This document shows positions 34,795 through 43,707 of a stretch of DNA of 64,000 nt, in pieces. Made by a program: the position numbers and the translations under genes. The notes under the pieces were generated by a model, which was not told where the DNA came from, did no database searches, and saw only the letters and a list, made by a program, of their open reading frames with translations. How positions within the stretch are numbered: position 1 is the first letter of the stretch; each line of letters opens with the position of its first letter. This DNA comes from Flavobacteriales bacterium (lineage in GTDB: Bacteria > Bacteroidota > Bacteroidia > Flavobacteriales_E > Vicingaceae), in NCBI GenBank assembly GCA_002401955.1, contig NVUQ01000008.1, forward strand, positions 1 to 64,000, given 5' to 3'.

Positions 34795-36134
34795 TCTTCT
34801 ATATTTTTAACCCCTTCAAAAGCACCAATAAAAAAGAATAATGTTGAACTAGGATTTAATGTAATAGCTGTGCAGTATAAAAAGATTATAAATATTGAGA
34901 AATCGTTTTTAGATGCAATTTTATTATTGAATAATATTTTAAGAAAAGGTATTAAGAGTAAAAATAAACCAATAATTCCAAAATCGAACATATAAGTCAT
35001 TAAAGCAGAATTAAATGGGATTAAAAAACGGCCATGACCAGATAGTCCAGATTTTCCAGGGTATTCTTTTGCTAGTGCAAAATTATAATTACCAGGACCT
35101 ATTCCTAAAATAAACATTTCTGGGTAGTCAAGTATAAACTCTTGACCTTTTAACTCTGCCCTAATTTCTTCTTGCTCCAGTTGTTTATCTACCCTAACCT
35201 CATAAAGAGTGTCTAGATACACTTTTTGATATAAGTAAGTACTTAATCCTAGTACAATCAATACAGTAAGTTGGCGAAATAATGTTTTATTGAAATTAAT
35301 AAATAGAGTATAGATCATTAAAAAAAGAAGAAATACTCCAATAGAAATGTAAATAGAGGTTGAATAAGTTAACCAAAGAACTGTACCGTGAATGATAAAT
35401 AAAAAACAGTAGGGAAGAAGTTTTATTTTTTTTATTAGTTCATTTTTATATTTAAATAATATAATCAGACTAATCACTAGAAAATAAGTTAATCGTTTTG
35501 GTTCGTTGGCAAAAGAATTGACTCTAAAAACAAGGTTTTCGCCACCTTGAAACCCTCCAAAACCAGTTTTATTAGCACTATAAACAATTCCTCGATAAGA
35601 CCAACCAAATTGATGTGCAAAGTATTGATAAATCCCATAAAAACATAAAACCGTTGTAGTAATGATAAATGCTTTTAATAATCGTTGTTTTCCATATAGT
35701 TTCGTACACTCTTTTCGTATTATAATAAATATTAAAATAAAGTTAGAGTAACTAATAATCTGAATTAGTAGTCTTGTTTTGATAAGCGGAGTGTTAATAT
35801 AAGATGCATAATAGTTTGTATATAAAAATCCAATAATTACTGAAAAAGCTATTAATAACCATACTCTTCCTACCCATGAGTTATCATTATTATTATTTGA
35901 AGAAAAATAATTAGCTCCTTTACTTAAGATAACAGAACCTATATATATAATAGGAACCAATTTATCTGCGGTTAGCATGGATCCAAGAGGAATAAAAAAA
36001 AAGCAGCTTATACAGGCTGGTAAAATGTATAAAATACGATGAGGTTTTGTTTGACCAGCCCAATACGCATAAGCTATCATAAAAAAAACGAAAGCATAAT
36101 CAATAAAACCGTGTCCGATTAAATTATCGTTCAT
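34791..36134 (-). CDS. O-antigen polymerase/ligase family membrane protein (Wzy-like)
   Basis: 447 residues with about twelve membrane segments. A large outer loop (about 180-220) is rich in Tyr, Gly and Arg (YRGIVYSANKTGFGGFQGGE), and FILGIGPGNYNFALAKEYPG near 345 is the pattern of the O-antigen ligase/polymerase superfamily. In a locus with a flippase and Wzc it is most likely the Wzy polymerase that joins repeat units on the periplasmic side. A WaaL-type ligase is an alternative. It overlaps the next gene upstream by 11 bp. Confidence 0.85.
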   Translation of the reverse strand: MNDNLIGHGFIDYAFVFFMIAYAYWAGQTKPHRILYILPACISCFFFIPLGSMLTADKLVPIIYIGSVILSKGANYFSSNNNNDNSWVGRVWLLIAFSVIIGFLYTNYYASYINTPLIKTRLLIQIISYSNFILIFIIIRKECTKLYGKQRLLKAFIITTTVLCFYGIYQYFAHQFGWSYRGIVYSANKTGFGGFQGGENLVFRVNSFANEPKRLTYFLVISLIILFKYKNELIKKIKLLPYCFLFIIHGTVLWLTYSTSIYISIGVFLLFLMIYTLFINFNKTLFRQLTVLIVLGLSTYLYQKVYLDTLYEVRVDKQLEQEEIRAELKGQEFILDYPEMFILGIGPGNYNFALAKEYPGKSGLSGHGRFLIPFNSALMTYMFDFGIIGLFLLLIPFLKILFNNKIASKNDFSIFIIFLYCTAITLNPSSTLFFFIGAFEGVKNIEE

Positions 36135-37311
36135 GGTATAGGTTCATTAATTGTTCTGCTGCGTTTGACCAAGTGTAATGTTGTTTAAACTTGTTGAGCA
36201 ATGTCGGGTTTGTTTGTATTGAGTCAAGTATTTTTACATAATGAGCAATAATTGGTTTTAAGGTATTAATATTGTTTTCAATGATGGGACCTTCTATCAT
36301 TTCCAGCATTTCAGGGATAGCACCTGTTGGTGTGCCTAAAACGGGAATTCCATAAGCAATAGCATCTAGTACTGTTAAACAAAATCCTTCTTCAGAAGAA
36401 ATTTGTATATAAAGATCGGCTTCTGTGTAATATGTTTTTAGTTCTTCATTACTTACACTAGTATTTAAAAACAAAGAACCTGTTAGTTTTAAATCCAGTA
36501 TTTTGTTTTTAATCATATTAACATATGCTTGGTTTCTGTTAGGTCCCACTATATTCCATTTAAAATCAATGCCTTCTTGTTTTAAATAGTTAGAAATTAA
36601 AGGAATTAGATGCTGGTTTTTGTGAGGAACGATTCCTCCCGCGGTTAAAATATTGATAGTTGTAGAAGACTTTAATCTTCGAGGTATTGTACTAATATGT
36701 TCTGCGCCTCCAAGTCCTATTGTATGAATTTTACTAGGATTAACGTATTTTTTTAGTTCATTTTTAACCAATTTACAATCGGCTATATAAATATCAAATT
36801 CATTTTTTTTAATACGTTTTTTATTGATAAAATAAACACCAATCTTACGGATTTCATCCTTGATATAATTTAAAGTTTTGTCACCTTTCCAAGATCTAGA
36901 ACATTCAAAAGGAGGTATGTTGTGAATTGTATGAAATGTTTTTACGCCTTTTAATCGAAGAGCCTTGGTGTTAAGAATTTCAGCAACAAAAAGACCAAAT
37001 AAAATGTGTACGACTTCAATTTGATATTGCTGAGTTATATCAATAATGTTATTATTTATAAACTGACATAATGTTTTTCTTTCGTTAGCATCATAAAGTA
37101 AACTTTCACCAGATTTTACTCCTAAATTTAATAGTGTAAGATTATTTTGTGGATGTTTGGAAGGTGTTATTTTGTTATCTGCACCAACAGAAGGAACTAG
37201 TAAATAAACATTAACGCCCAATTTAGCAAGGTTGATTGCTGTATTTTCGACATAAGAAACAGTTCCTCCAATTTTAGGATAATAATGTTCGGAAATTAAT
37301 AAAACATTCAT
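36124..37311 (-). CDS. GT4 glycosyltransferase
   Basis: 395 residues. MNVLLISEHYYPKIGGTVSY is the standard GT4 acceptor loop; KTFHTIHNIPPFECSRSW near 125, NILTAGGIVPHKNQHLIPLI near 222 and the donor motif SSEEGFCLTVLDAIAYGIPV near 312 complete the fold. The Glu pair of the E(x7)E motif is read as E315 and a Asp at the second position (VLDAIA), a common variant. Gene overlap with the polymerase is 11 bp. Confidence 0.92.
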   Translation of the reverse strand: MNVLLISEHYYPKIGGTVSYVENTAINLAKLGVNVYLLVPSVGADNKITPSKHPQNNLTLLNLGVKSGESLLYDANERKTLCQFINNNIIDITQQYQIEVVHILFGLFVAEILNTKALRLKGVKTFHTIHNIPPFECSRSWKGDKTLNYIKDEIRKIGVYFINKKRIKKNEFDIYIADCKLVKNELKKYVNPSKIHTIGLGGAEHISTIPRRLKSSTTINILTAGGIVPHKNQHLIPLISNYLKQEGIDFKWNIVGPNRNQAYVNMIKNKILDLKLTGSLFLNTSVSNEELKTYYTEADLYIQISSEEGFCLTVLDAIAYGIPVLGTPTGAIPEMLEMIEGPIIENNINTLKPIIAHYVKILDSIQTNPTLLNKFKQHYTWSNAAEQLMNLYHER

Positions 37312-37384
37312 TTAATTTTGTTTAATAATAATTGTGTGTTTTAAATCTTAACATCGTTCAAAAATAGGGATATTATTTTTAGCT

Positions 37385-38278
37385 TTAATTTAAATATTTG
37401 GGACCTGATTTGTGAGCTTTGTACGCAGTGATAAAAGAATTAATGACTCTTGTAATTACTGTATAATATAACTGAGGCCTAATTAAAATGGTCTTATTTA
37501 AAATAAGATATCTCAAAGTGGCTAAAAAGTATTCTAATCTAAATTTTGTAGGAGCCATTTTTAAATCAAAATAAATTGCGCCAACCATATTGTGTTTAGC
37601 TTTAATGTAGTTAGAATCATTCCACGAACGAATTCCACCTAAAGGTTCATTTAAATGAATTAATGTTGCATTAGCATCATAAAGAAAGAGTCCATATTTT
37701 TTACTAACCCGTAAACAAAAATCGGTCTCTTCTCGATGTGCGCCTCGTGTGTAGTTTTCATCCATGCCACCAACAGCAATGGCAATATTTTTTCTTACAC
37801 TTAGATTGTTTGATCGGCCAGAATTAACAAAGGTATTAACTCCATAGTTTTTAGGGTAGTAAAAAAAACCAACTATATGGTTGAAACTTCTGCTAGTTCT
37901 TGAATAAGATATAGGGGTATCATATTTATCAAAACTTCTGCCAACTACTCCCGAAATATTTTTATCTATATAATGTCTATGATGATTATAAACGAAATAT
38001 TGATTTTTTATTAATACATCATCATCAATAAATAAAAGAATATCACTCTTAGAATTCCGTATTCCAATATTTCGAGCAGCAGAAGCAGATTCATTATGTG
38101 ATTTTATAAAAGAAACATTATCAGGGAAGATGTCTATGTTGAATTGATTAAACTCTGATTGATAGATTACCAGAATTTCAAAAGTGACAGTAATTTGTTT
38201 TTCTAAACAATATAAAGTTTGTTTTAATTTATCTTCTCTATTAATAGTTGGAATAATTATTGAAACTTGATATTTCAT
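37385..38278 (-). CDS. GT2 glycosyltransferase with GGMDE/GAHREE motif (paralogue 1)
   Basis: 297 residues, GT-A fold. VSIIIPTINREDKLKQTLYC at the start, SASAARNIGIRNSKSDILLF near 70, the DDD metal site in FIDDDVLIK near 92, and GGMDENYTRGAHREETDF near 190, where the Glu of HREE is the likely base. The C-terminal part (GGIRSWNDSNYIKAKHNM) and the ending GPKYLN match the adjacent gene. The two are tandem paralogues and their coordinates share base 38278. Probably each adds a different residue to the repeat unit. Confidence 0.92.
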   Translation of the reverse strand: MKYQVSIIIPTINREDKLKQTLYCLEKQITVTFEILVIYQSEFNQFNIDIFPDNVSFIKSHNESASAARNIGIRNSKSDILLFIDDDVLIKNQYFVYNHHRHYIDKNISGVVGRSFDKYDTPISYSRTSRSFNHIVGFFYYPKNYGVNTFVNSGRSNNLSVRKNIAIAVGGMDENYTRGAHREETDFCLRVSKKYGLFLYDANATLIHLNEPLGGIRSWNDSNYIKAKHNMVGAIYFDLKMAPTKFRLEYFLATLRYLILNKTILIRPQLYYTVITRVINSFITAYKAHKSGPKYLN

Positions 38279-39183
38279 TATTGGGTGATGTATTTTGGAC
38301 CATTCTTTAATAGAATAAGGCCATTAAAAATGCCTCTAATCAATTTTAAAAATGTAACTATTGCTAAATCAGGCCTTCTTATAATTTCTTTTCGGTAAAA
38401 GAAAAAAAATAAAGTAGCAAACAAATGAACAGGATAATGCTTTATTTTAACATCCTTAAATATAAAATAAAAAGCACCATCAAAATGATGCTGTGCTTTA
38501 GTCTTTACACTTTTATTCCATGATCTTACCCCTCCTGTTTGTCTGCCAATATGAATTAATGAACATCTAGGATCAAAAAGATACCAACCAAATTTTTTTG
38601 TATAACGATGATTAAAATCACTTTCTTCCCTATGAGCACCTTTAACAAAATTTTCGTCCATACCTCCAATTTCTAAAGTATGTTTTCTTCTAACACATAA
38701 ATTACCTGCACCACCATCATTAATTGTACATTCTTCGGTGTAATTACGAGGGAAGAATAACCATCCCCAATGTTTATTATGGCTCCATTTATGACGAATA
38801 TCTCTAACAGTTTTGGTATTAATATCTATTATTGGACCAACAATTCCGCTTATTGAAGTATCTTTTAGGTTTGAAATAAAATAACTTAGATATTCTTTAT
38901 CATTAATAATTACATCATCATCCAAAAATAGTAGAATATCACCTTTACTTTCAATTATACCAATATTTCTTGCTGCTGATGCGGATTTAACATTTGAAAG
39001 GATATAGTTTGTTATCGAGTTTGATTTAATTTGAGATACAATTTTTTCATTAATATTATCAGTTTGATCAATAATAATGATTTCAAAATCTTTAAAATTT
39101 TGTCTCATTAAATCATTTACAGTATTCAGTAAATCATTATAACGATTAATCGTAGGGATAATAACTGATAATTTTATTTTCAC
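38278..39183 (-). CDS. GT2 glycosyltransferase with GGMDE/GAHREE motif (paralogue 2)
   Basis: 301 residues, paralogous to the preceding entry. LSVIIPTINRYNDLLNTVND, KSASAARNIGIIESKGDILL, the metal site LDDDVIINDKEY, GGMDENFVKGAHREESDFNH and GGVRSWNKSVKTKAQHHFDG align block by block with its neighbour. The C-terminus GPKYITQ is also shared. Sequence has diverged over most of the length, so the duplication is not recent. It lies 39 nt after the FkbM-type gene. Confidence 0.92.
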   Translation of the reverse strand: MKIKLSVIIPTINRYNDLLNTVNDLMRQNFKDFEIIIIDQTDNINEKIVSQIKSNSITNYILSNVKSASAARNIGIIESKGDILLFLDDDVIINDKEYLSYFISNLKDTSISGIVGPIIDINTKTVRDIRHKWSHNKHWGWLFFPRNYTEECTINDGGAGNLCVRRKHTLEIGGMDENFVKGAHREESDFNHRYTKKFGWYLFDPRCSLIHIGRQTGGVRSWNKSVKTKAQHHFDGAFYFIFKDVKIKHYPVHLFATLFFFFYRKEIIRRPDLAIVTFLKLIRGIFNGLILLKNGPKYITQ

Positions 39184-39221
39184 AGGATGAATTTAAAATA
39201 AATATTCGAATTGAAGATTCT

Positions 39222-40007
39222 TTAATTTATTTTTGGAGTTAAAAAAATATTGACAATGTTTTCAGATTTCATGGCTTTGTCTTTGTCAAATTTTTCCATT
39301 TGGTAACTAGGTCTAATAAACATTTGACCTTCATAATTTTTAGTATCAATTAATTCAAAAATATCAATTATTTCTTGTTTCGATAAAAAGGGGTTATGAA
39401 GCTCAATTGCCAACTTAGGTTTTTTTGATAATAGTTTTTTAGCTCCTTTTAAAACTTCTAATTCAAATCCTTCTACATCAATTTTTAAAAAAGTAAAATC
39501 TCCATATTCTTCGGCTAAATCATCAGCAGCAACTACATCCATTTTAAAATCGGTTTCAGTATTTTTAGAAACATTAGCATTACCATTTTGAAAAGGTTCG
39601 TATGATATAATCCCTTTTTTACTTCCAGCAGCAGCATTTAATATTTGTGAATTTTTAAACCCATTTAAACTCAAATTAGAATGTGCATACATCGCAGACT
39701 TTGGTTGTAATTCAACCCCCAAGTAAGCTCCACCTTTTAGATGATTACTAATAAAAGAAGCATAAAAACCATAATGAACCCCTAATTCTAGGACCCTATC
39801 TTCAGGTTGTATCATTGAATTAAGAATCTTTAGTTCTTCAATGTTGTTCTTAAACTCTACGTCATACCATCTTTTTGCAACCTCATCAGGAATCCATGCT
39901 TTAAATTTCTGATTACATGTGTCATATTTTTTTTGATAAGGATAGTTGCTTTGTTCTTTGAGGCTTAGTAAGTTAAAGCCTAACTTATTAAATATTTTAT
40001 TTAGCAT
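39222..40007 (-). CDS. FkbM-family SAM-dependent methyltransferase
   Basis: 261 residues. EDRVLELGVHYGFYASFISN near 70 is motif I of a Rossmann methyltransferase, and FTFLKIDVEGFELEVLKGAK near 180 is the signature of the FkbM family. The family O-methylates sugars and other small molecules. Here it probably methylates a hydroxyl of the polysaccharide repeat unit or a precursor. Its 5' end overlaps the preceding glycosyltransferase gene by 7 bp. Confidence 0.88.
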   Translation of the reverse strand: MLNKIFNKLGFNLLSLKEQSNYPYQKKYDTCNQKFKAWIPDEVAKRWYDVEFKNNIEELKILNSMIQPEDRVLELGVHYGFYASFISNHLKGGAYLGVELQPKSAMYAHSNLSLNGFKNSQILNAAAGSKKGIISYEPFQNGNANVSKNTETDFKMDVVAADDLAEEYGDFTFLKIDVEGFELEVLKGAKKLLSKKPKLAIELHNPFLSKQEIIDIFELIDTKNYEGQMFIRPSYQMEKFDKDKAMKSENIVNIFLTPKIN

Positions 40008-41137
40008 GATATTGATTTTGATATAATGGATTCAATTTTTATTATATTTCTTGTATAGGTATTTTCTTTTGCGAATTTAATTCTTTTCTTTTGATTGTCC
40101 TTTGAATTGTATAGGGAGATGTCGTTTTTAACTGTTGAAAATAACTCTTTCATTTTATGATTTGAATTACACATTTCAAGTAAGTTAGAATCTTTATATG
40201 TGGAAACATGATTTGATATGATGACCTTCCCAGTAGCAATATATTCCATTATTTTATGGTAATTGGTACCTTTACAATTGTCTCTCTCTTTATTATAACA
40301 AATAAGAAAAATATCCATTGTACTTATTTCTAGATGTAGATCAGTTTGAGTTAATACACCTTTTAATATTGCATTTTCAAGTGTTTTTAATTGATGAATA
40401 AATGTATTTGTATCTTTTGAAAGATGTCCACCTATATTTGAAGATGTATAATTACCTATAAAAATAAAATCAACATCAGGATTTGATTTAATTAGATCAA
40501 TTATTATTTCATGGTCAATATCGGCTCGTAACAAATTTCCAACATAGCCAGTTTTTAATCTGTTTTTTTTATTAGTAGTTTTATATTTAGTAGAAACAGT
40601 TTCAATTAAGTTTTCATTAACGCTATGGTTAATAAAATAACTTGGAATTTTATATTCTTTTAATTCGGTTAATATTTCATTGGCTACGGAAAACATAATA
40701 TCAGCACCTTTAACTGTATATTGATTAGCTAAAGGTACAAAATCTACAGGATGAGCAATCTTCAATGAGTTCTTGTATGAAGAATAATCACAATAACCAA
40801 TAAGTCCGAAATTCCAAACAATATCAATATGCCTTTTAATTGAATTTTTGATTCTTTTTAAATTTAACTTAATAAGAAGTTTAAAAATGATGTTTGAATG
40901 AAAACGAAATCGTTGAATATTCCAGATGCCACTATCAATAATATGTAAATATGGAGTGATTTTTGATGTAGTAATAGATACTTTTTTAGAATGATTTTCT
41001 GGTGGATTAATAAAATAAACGGTATTCCCCATTTTTGCTAAATTAATAGCATAATGGTGTTTTGATAATAACATTTCACCCCAATGTTCATCAGCAAAAA
41101 TTAGTATCGTTTTATCTTTAAGTTTAAATTCCCCCAA
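40001..41137 (-). CDS. Putative GT-B glycosyltransferase
   Basis: 378 residues. ILIFADEHWGEMLLSKHHYA near 11 and AKMGNTVYFINPPE near 34 look like the acceptor half of a GT-B enzyme. KTGYVGNLLRADIDHEIIID near 195 and NCKGTNYHKIMEYIATGKVI near 300 correspond to the donor half, with the Glu in MEYIATGK in the place of the GT1/GT4 donor motif. Similarity to named families is weaker than for its neighbours. Start MGEFKLKDKTILIF is 2 nt downstream of the aminotransferase stop. Confidence 0.8.
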   Translation of the reverse strand: MGEFKLKDKTILIFADEHWGEMLLSKHHYAINLAKMGNTVYFINPPENHSKKVSITTSKITPYLHIIDSGIWNIQRFRFHSNIIFKLLIKLNLKRIKNSIKRHIDIVWNFGLIGYCDYSSYKNSLKIAHPVDFVPLANQYTVKGADIMFSVANEILTELKEYKIPSYFINHSVNENLIETVSTKYKTTNKKNRLKTGYVGNLLRADIDHEIIIDLIKSNPDVDFIFIGNYTSSNIGGHLSKDTNTFIHQLKTLENAILKGVLTQTDLHLEISTMDIFLICYNKERDNCKGTNYHKIMEYIATGKVIISNHVSTYKDSNLLEMCNSNHKMKELFSTVKNDISLYNSKDNQKKRIKFAKENTYTRNIIKIESIISKSISC

Positions 41138-41139
41138 AA

Positions 41140-42228
41140 TTAACTTGTAAACTCATTTATTATTATTGAAACTTTTTCTATTTCTTCTATTGATATGTAT
41201 GGGTGAATAGGTAATGAGATTATTTTAGAAGAGGCTTTTTCAGCTGCTTCAAATTTATCAGAGTTCTTAAATAAAGGTATATTTGGTAGCGCTGTAGGGT
41301 AATGTATTCCATGAGGAATATTTTGTTCATTTAATTTGTTAATTAATTCTTCTCTATTGTTTACTTTAATAACATATAAATGAAAAACACTTTGTATCTC
41401 TGTTGAGAAAGTAGGTTTTTCTATTCTAGAATTAATTAGTTTATCATATTGTTTAGCCGCTGCTATTCTTAAATTGTTTCCTTCATCTAACGATTTAAGT
41501 TTAACAGATAATATTGCGGCATGAATTCCATCCATTCTTGAGTTTCTTCCAACCCGTAAATGAGAGTGTTTTTTGTTTTGACCGTGATTTCTTATTTGCT
41601 TTGCTATGTTAGCAATAGATTCATCCTTAAAAATCATTGCTCCTGCGTCTCCAAAAGCGCCTAGGTTTTTACCTGGATAAAAGCTAAAACAAGCTGCATC
41701 TCCATAAGTTCCAATTTTCTTTCCTTCAATACTTGCTCCATGTGCTTGAGCACAATCTTCTATTAAAACGAGTTGATGTTTATTACATATTTCAACAATA
41801 GTATTCATATCTGCTGGTTTCCCGTAAATATGAACAGGGATAACTGCTTTGGTTTTTTCTGTAATTGCCTCTTCTATTAAGGCTGAATTAATATTACAAT
41901 CAGAATAATTTACATCTACAAAAATTGGCGTAGCACCTACATTTAAAACAGCTTCAGCAGTTGATATCCAGCTAATTGCAGGGACAATAACTTCGTCTCC
42001 TTCACCAATTCCAAAAGAATCTAACGAAATTTCTAGAGCATCGGTTCCATTAGCACAAGACACACAATTTTCAACACCTAAATAACTAGCAAACTCTTTT
42101 TCAAAAGCAACAATAAAGGGATTGTTATCGCTACCAATAAAAGCGGTTTGAGAAATTACATCTTGTATTGCTGTATCAATTTCTTTTTCTCTGGTTTGAT
42201 AAATCTTTTTTAAGTCTACAAATTGCAT
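41140..42228 (-). CDS. DegT/DnrJ/EryC1/StrS aminotransferase, probable 3-amino-sugar synthesis (WlbE/WbpE-like)
   Basis: PLP-dependent sugar aminotransferase of 362 residues. MQFVDLKKIYQTREKEIDTA is the usual start of the WbpE/WlbC-type group; CANGTDALEISLDSFGIGEG near 60 binds the cofactor phosphate, IEDCAQAHGA near 155 carries the Asp that contacts the PLP nitrogen, and K187 in FYPGKNLGAFGDAG is the Schiff base Lys. Together with the oxidoreductase and acetyltransferase just upstream it forms the three steps that turn a UDP-HexNAc uronate into its 3-acetamido derivative. The family call is sure; the position on the sugar is inferred. Confidence 0.93.
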   Translation of the reverse strand: MQFVDLKKIYQTREKEIDTAIQDVISQTAFIGSDNNPFIVAFEKEFASYLGVENCVSCANGTDALEISLDSFGIGEGDEVIVPAISWISTAEAVLNVGATPIFVDVNYSDCNINSALIEEAITEKTKAVIPVHIYGKPADMNTIVEICNKHQLVLIEDCAQAHGASIEGKKIGTYGDAACFSFYPGKNLGAFGDAGAMIFKDESIANIAKQIRNHGQNKKHSHLRVGRNSRMDGIHAAILSVKLKSLDEGNNLRIAAAKQYDKLINSRIEKPTFSTEIQSVFHLYVIKVNNREELINKLNEQNIPHGIHYPTALPNIPLFKNSDKFEAAEKASSKIISLPIHPYISIEEIEKVSIIINEFTS

Positions 42229-42245
42229 TTTGATATTTAATTTAA

Positions 42246-42701
42246 TTATATCTTTCGTATTAATCTTGCTGGATTACCAACATAGATACCTTTTACTTTA
42301 ATTGATTTGGTAACTACAGCTCCAGCACCAATGACCACTCCATCACAAATCTCAACAGGAAGTATTGTCGCATTTGATCCTAATGAAACGTTATTACCAA
42401 TGCTTGTTTTTTTCCAAAGTTCTTTATTTCCATTTGCAGGACCTCCAGTTTCAAAGAGGTCGTTTACAAACATAACTCCATGTCCAACAAAACATTGATT
42501 ACCTATTGTAACTAATTCGCAAATAAAACTATGCGATTGAATTTTACAATCTTCACCTATTGTTACATCCTTCTGGATTTCAACAAATGGACCAATAAAT
42601 GAATTTGACCCAATGGTAGCTCCATAAATGTTTACTGGTTCTACAATCTTAACATCCAATCCTAAACTGGTATTTTTAATGCCAACTTTAAGTCTGTCCA
42701 T
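42246..42701 (-). CDS. Hexapeptide sugar N-acetyltransferase (WlbB/WbpD-like)
   Basis: 151 residues, almost wholly left-handed beta-helix: IYGATIGSNSFIGPFVEIQK, VTIGEDCKIQSHSFIC, VTIGNQCFVGHGVMFVND, VVIGAGAVVTKSIKVKG and the closing YVGNPARLIRKI. This is the size and pattern of WbpD/WlbB, which acetylates the 3-amino group of UDP-2-acetamido-3-amino-glucuronate. GPANGNKELWKKTSIGN in the middle is a loop typical of this subgroup. It overlaps the oxidoreductase gene by 14 bp, a sign of coupled translation. Confidence 0.9.
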   Translation of the reverse strand: MDRLKVGIKNTSLGLDVKIVEPVNIYGATIGSNSFIGPFVEIQKDVTIGEDCKIQSHSFICELVTIGNQCFVGHGVMFVNDLFETGGPANGNKELWKKTSIGNNVSLGSNATILPVEICDGVVIGAGAVVTKSIKVKGIYVGNPARLIRKI

Positions 42702-43704
42702 TTTGTGCTATTTTATGATATATTTTATCAATAATTTCTACCGTTTTTAATCCTTCAAAACCGTTGGTAGCTATTGATCCTTTGTTTAGTAATACATCAA
42801 CAATATTTTCATATACTTTGTCGTGGTTAGACATACTTCCAGTATATTTTCCATAACTATTTGGAGGATTTCCTACTGGTAAGTTCTCTATTTTAAAATC
42901 TTGTATGTTTTGGTATTCTAACTCATTTAAATACTGCCCTCCAATTTTCACAGTTCCTTTAGTTCCAAATATGGTAAGAGAGCCTTCCATGTTGCCATCA
43001 TAACTGTTAACCGTATAATTGATAGTTCCTAATGCATTATTATGAAATTTTAGGCAGATTACTCCAGTGTCTTCAAATTCGATTGTACCTTCATGGTTTA
43101 GATTTCCTCCATATGCTGATACTTCTTTAACATCTCCAACAACCCAATATAATAAATCAATAAAATGACTAAATTGAGTGTATAGAGTTCCTCCATCTAA
43201 ATCCTTGGTTCCTTTCCATGAGTTTTCATAATATGCTTCATTTCTATTCCAAAAACAATTCAATTGAATACTCAAAATATCACCTAATTTATCTTTTTCA
43301 ATTAATTCTTTAACCGCTACCATTGGTGGGTTAAAACGGTTTTGTTTAACTATAAATAATCGTCTATTGGCTTTTTCGGCTTCTTTAATCATTTCACCAC
43401 AATCGTGAACATTAATAGCCATAGGTTTTTCACATAAAACATGAAATCCTTTTCTTAATGACTTGATGGTATGTTGAGCATGTAAACCATTTGGAGAACA
43501 AATAGCTACAACATCTATCTCATTTTCAGCATCTAATAATTTATCAATATCATAATAAGCACGAGTACCCGTTTCTTCTGCCAATTCATCAGCATTTTCT
43601 TTTTTAATGTCACAAACGGCTATTAATTCTCCATTATTTTGAATATGAACAGCGTGTCGTTTAGCTATTCTGCCACATCCGACAATTACAAATTTTAATT
43701 TCAT
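42688..43704 (-). CDS. Gfo/Idh/MocA oxidoreductase, probable 3-oxo-sugar forming (WlbA/WbpB-like)
   Basis: 338 residues. FVIVGCGRIAKRHAVHIQNN is the NAD-binding Rossmann loop; HVLCEKPMAINVHDCGEMI near 92 has the family EKP motif; GGTLYTQFSHFIDLLYWVVG near 175 holds the substrate-side His and Asp. With the acetyltransferase and aminotransferase it matches the set that oxidises C3 of a UDP-N-acetyl-hexuronate. No UDP-GlcNAc 6-dehydrogenase lies in the window, so the uronate precursor would have to come from elsewhere in the genome. Confidence 0.9.
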   Translation of the reverse strand: MKLKFVIVGCGRIAKRHAVHIQNNGELIAVCDIKKENADELAEETGTRAYYDIDKLLDAENEIDVVAICSPNGLHAQHTIKSLRKGFHVLCEKPMAINVHDCGEMIKEAEKANRRLFIVKQNRFNPPMVAVKELIEKDKLGDILSIQLNCFWNRNEAYYENSWKGTKDLDGGTLYTQFSHFIDLLYWVVGDVKEVSAYGGNLNHEGTIEFEDTGVICLKFHNNALGTINYTVNSYDGNMEGSLTIFGTKGTVKIGGQYLNELEYQNIQDFKIENLPVGNPPNSYGKYTGSMSNHDKVYENIVDVLLNKGSIATNGFEGLKTVEIIDKIYHKIAQNGQT

Positions 43705-43707
43705 ATT

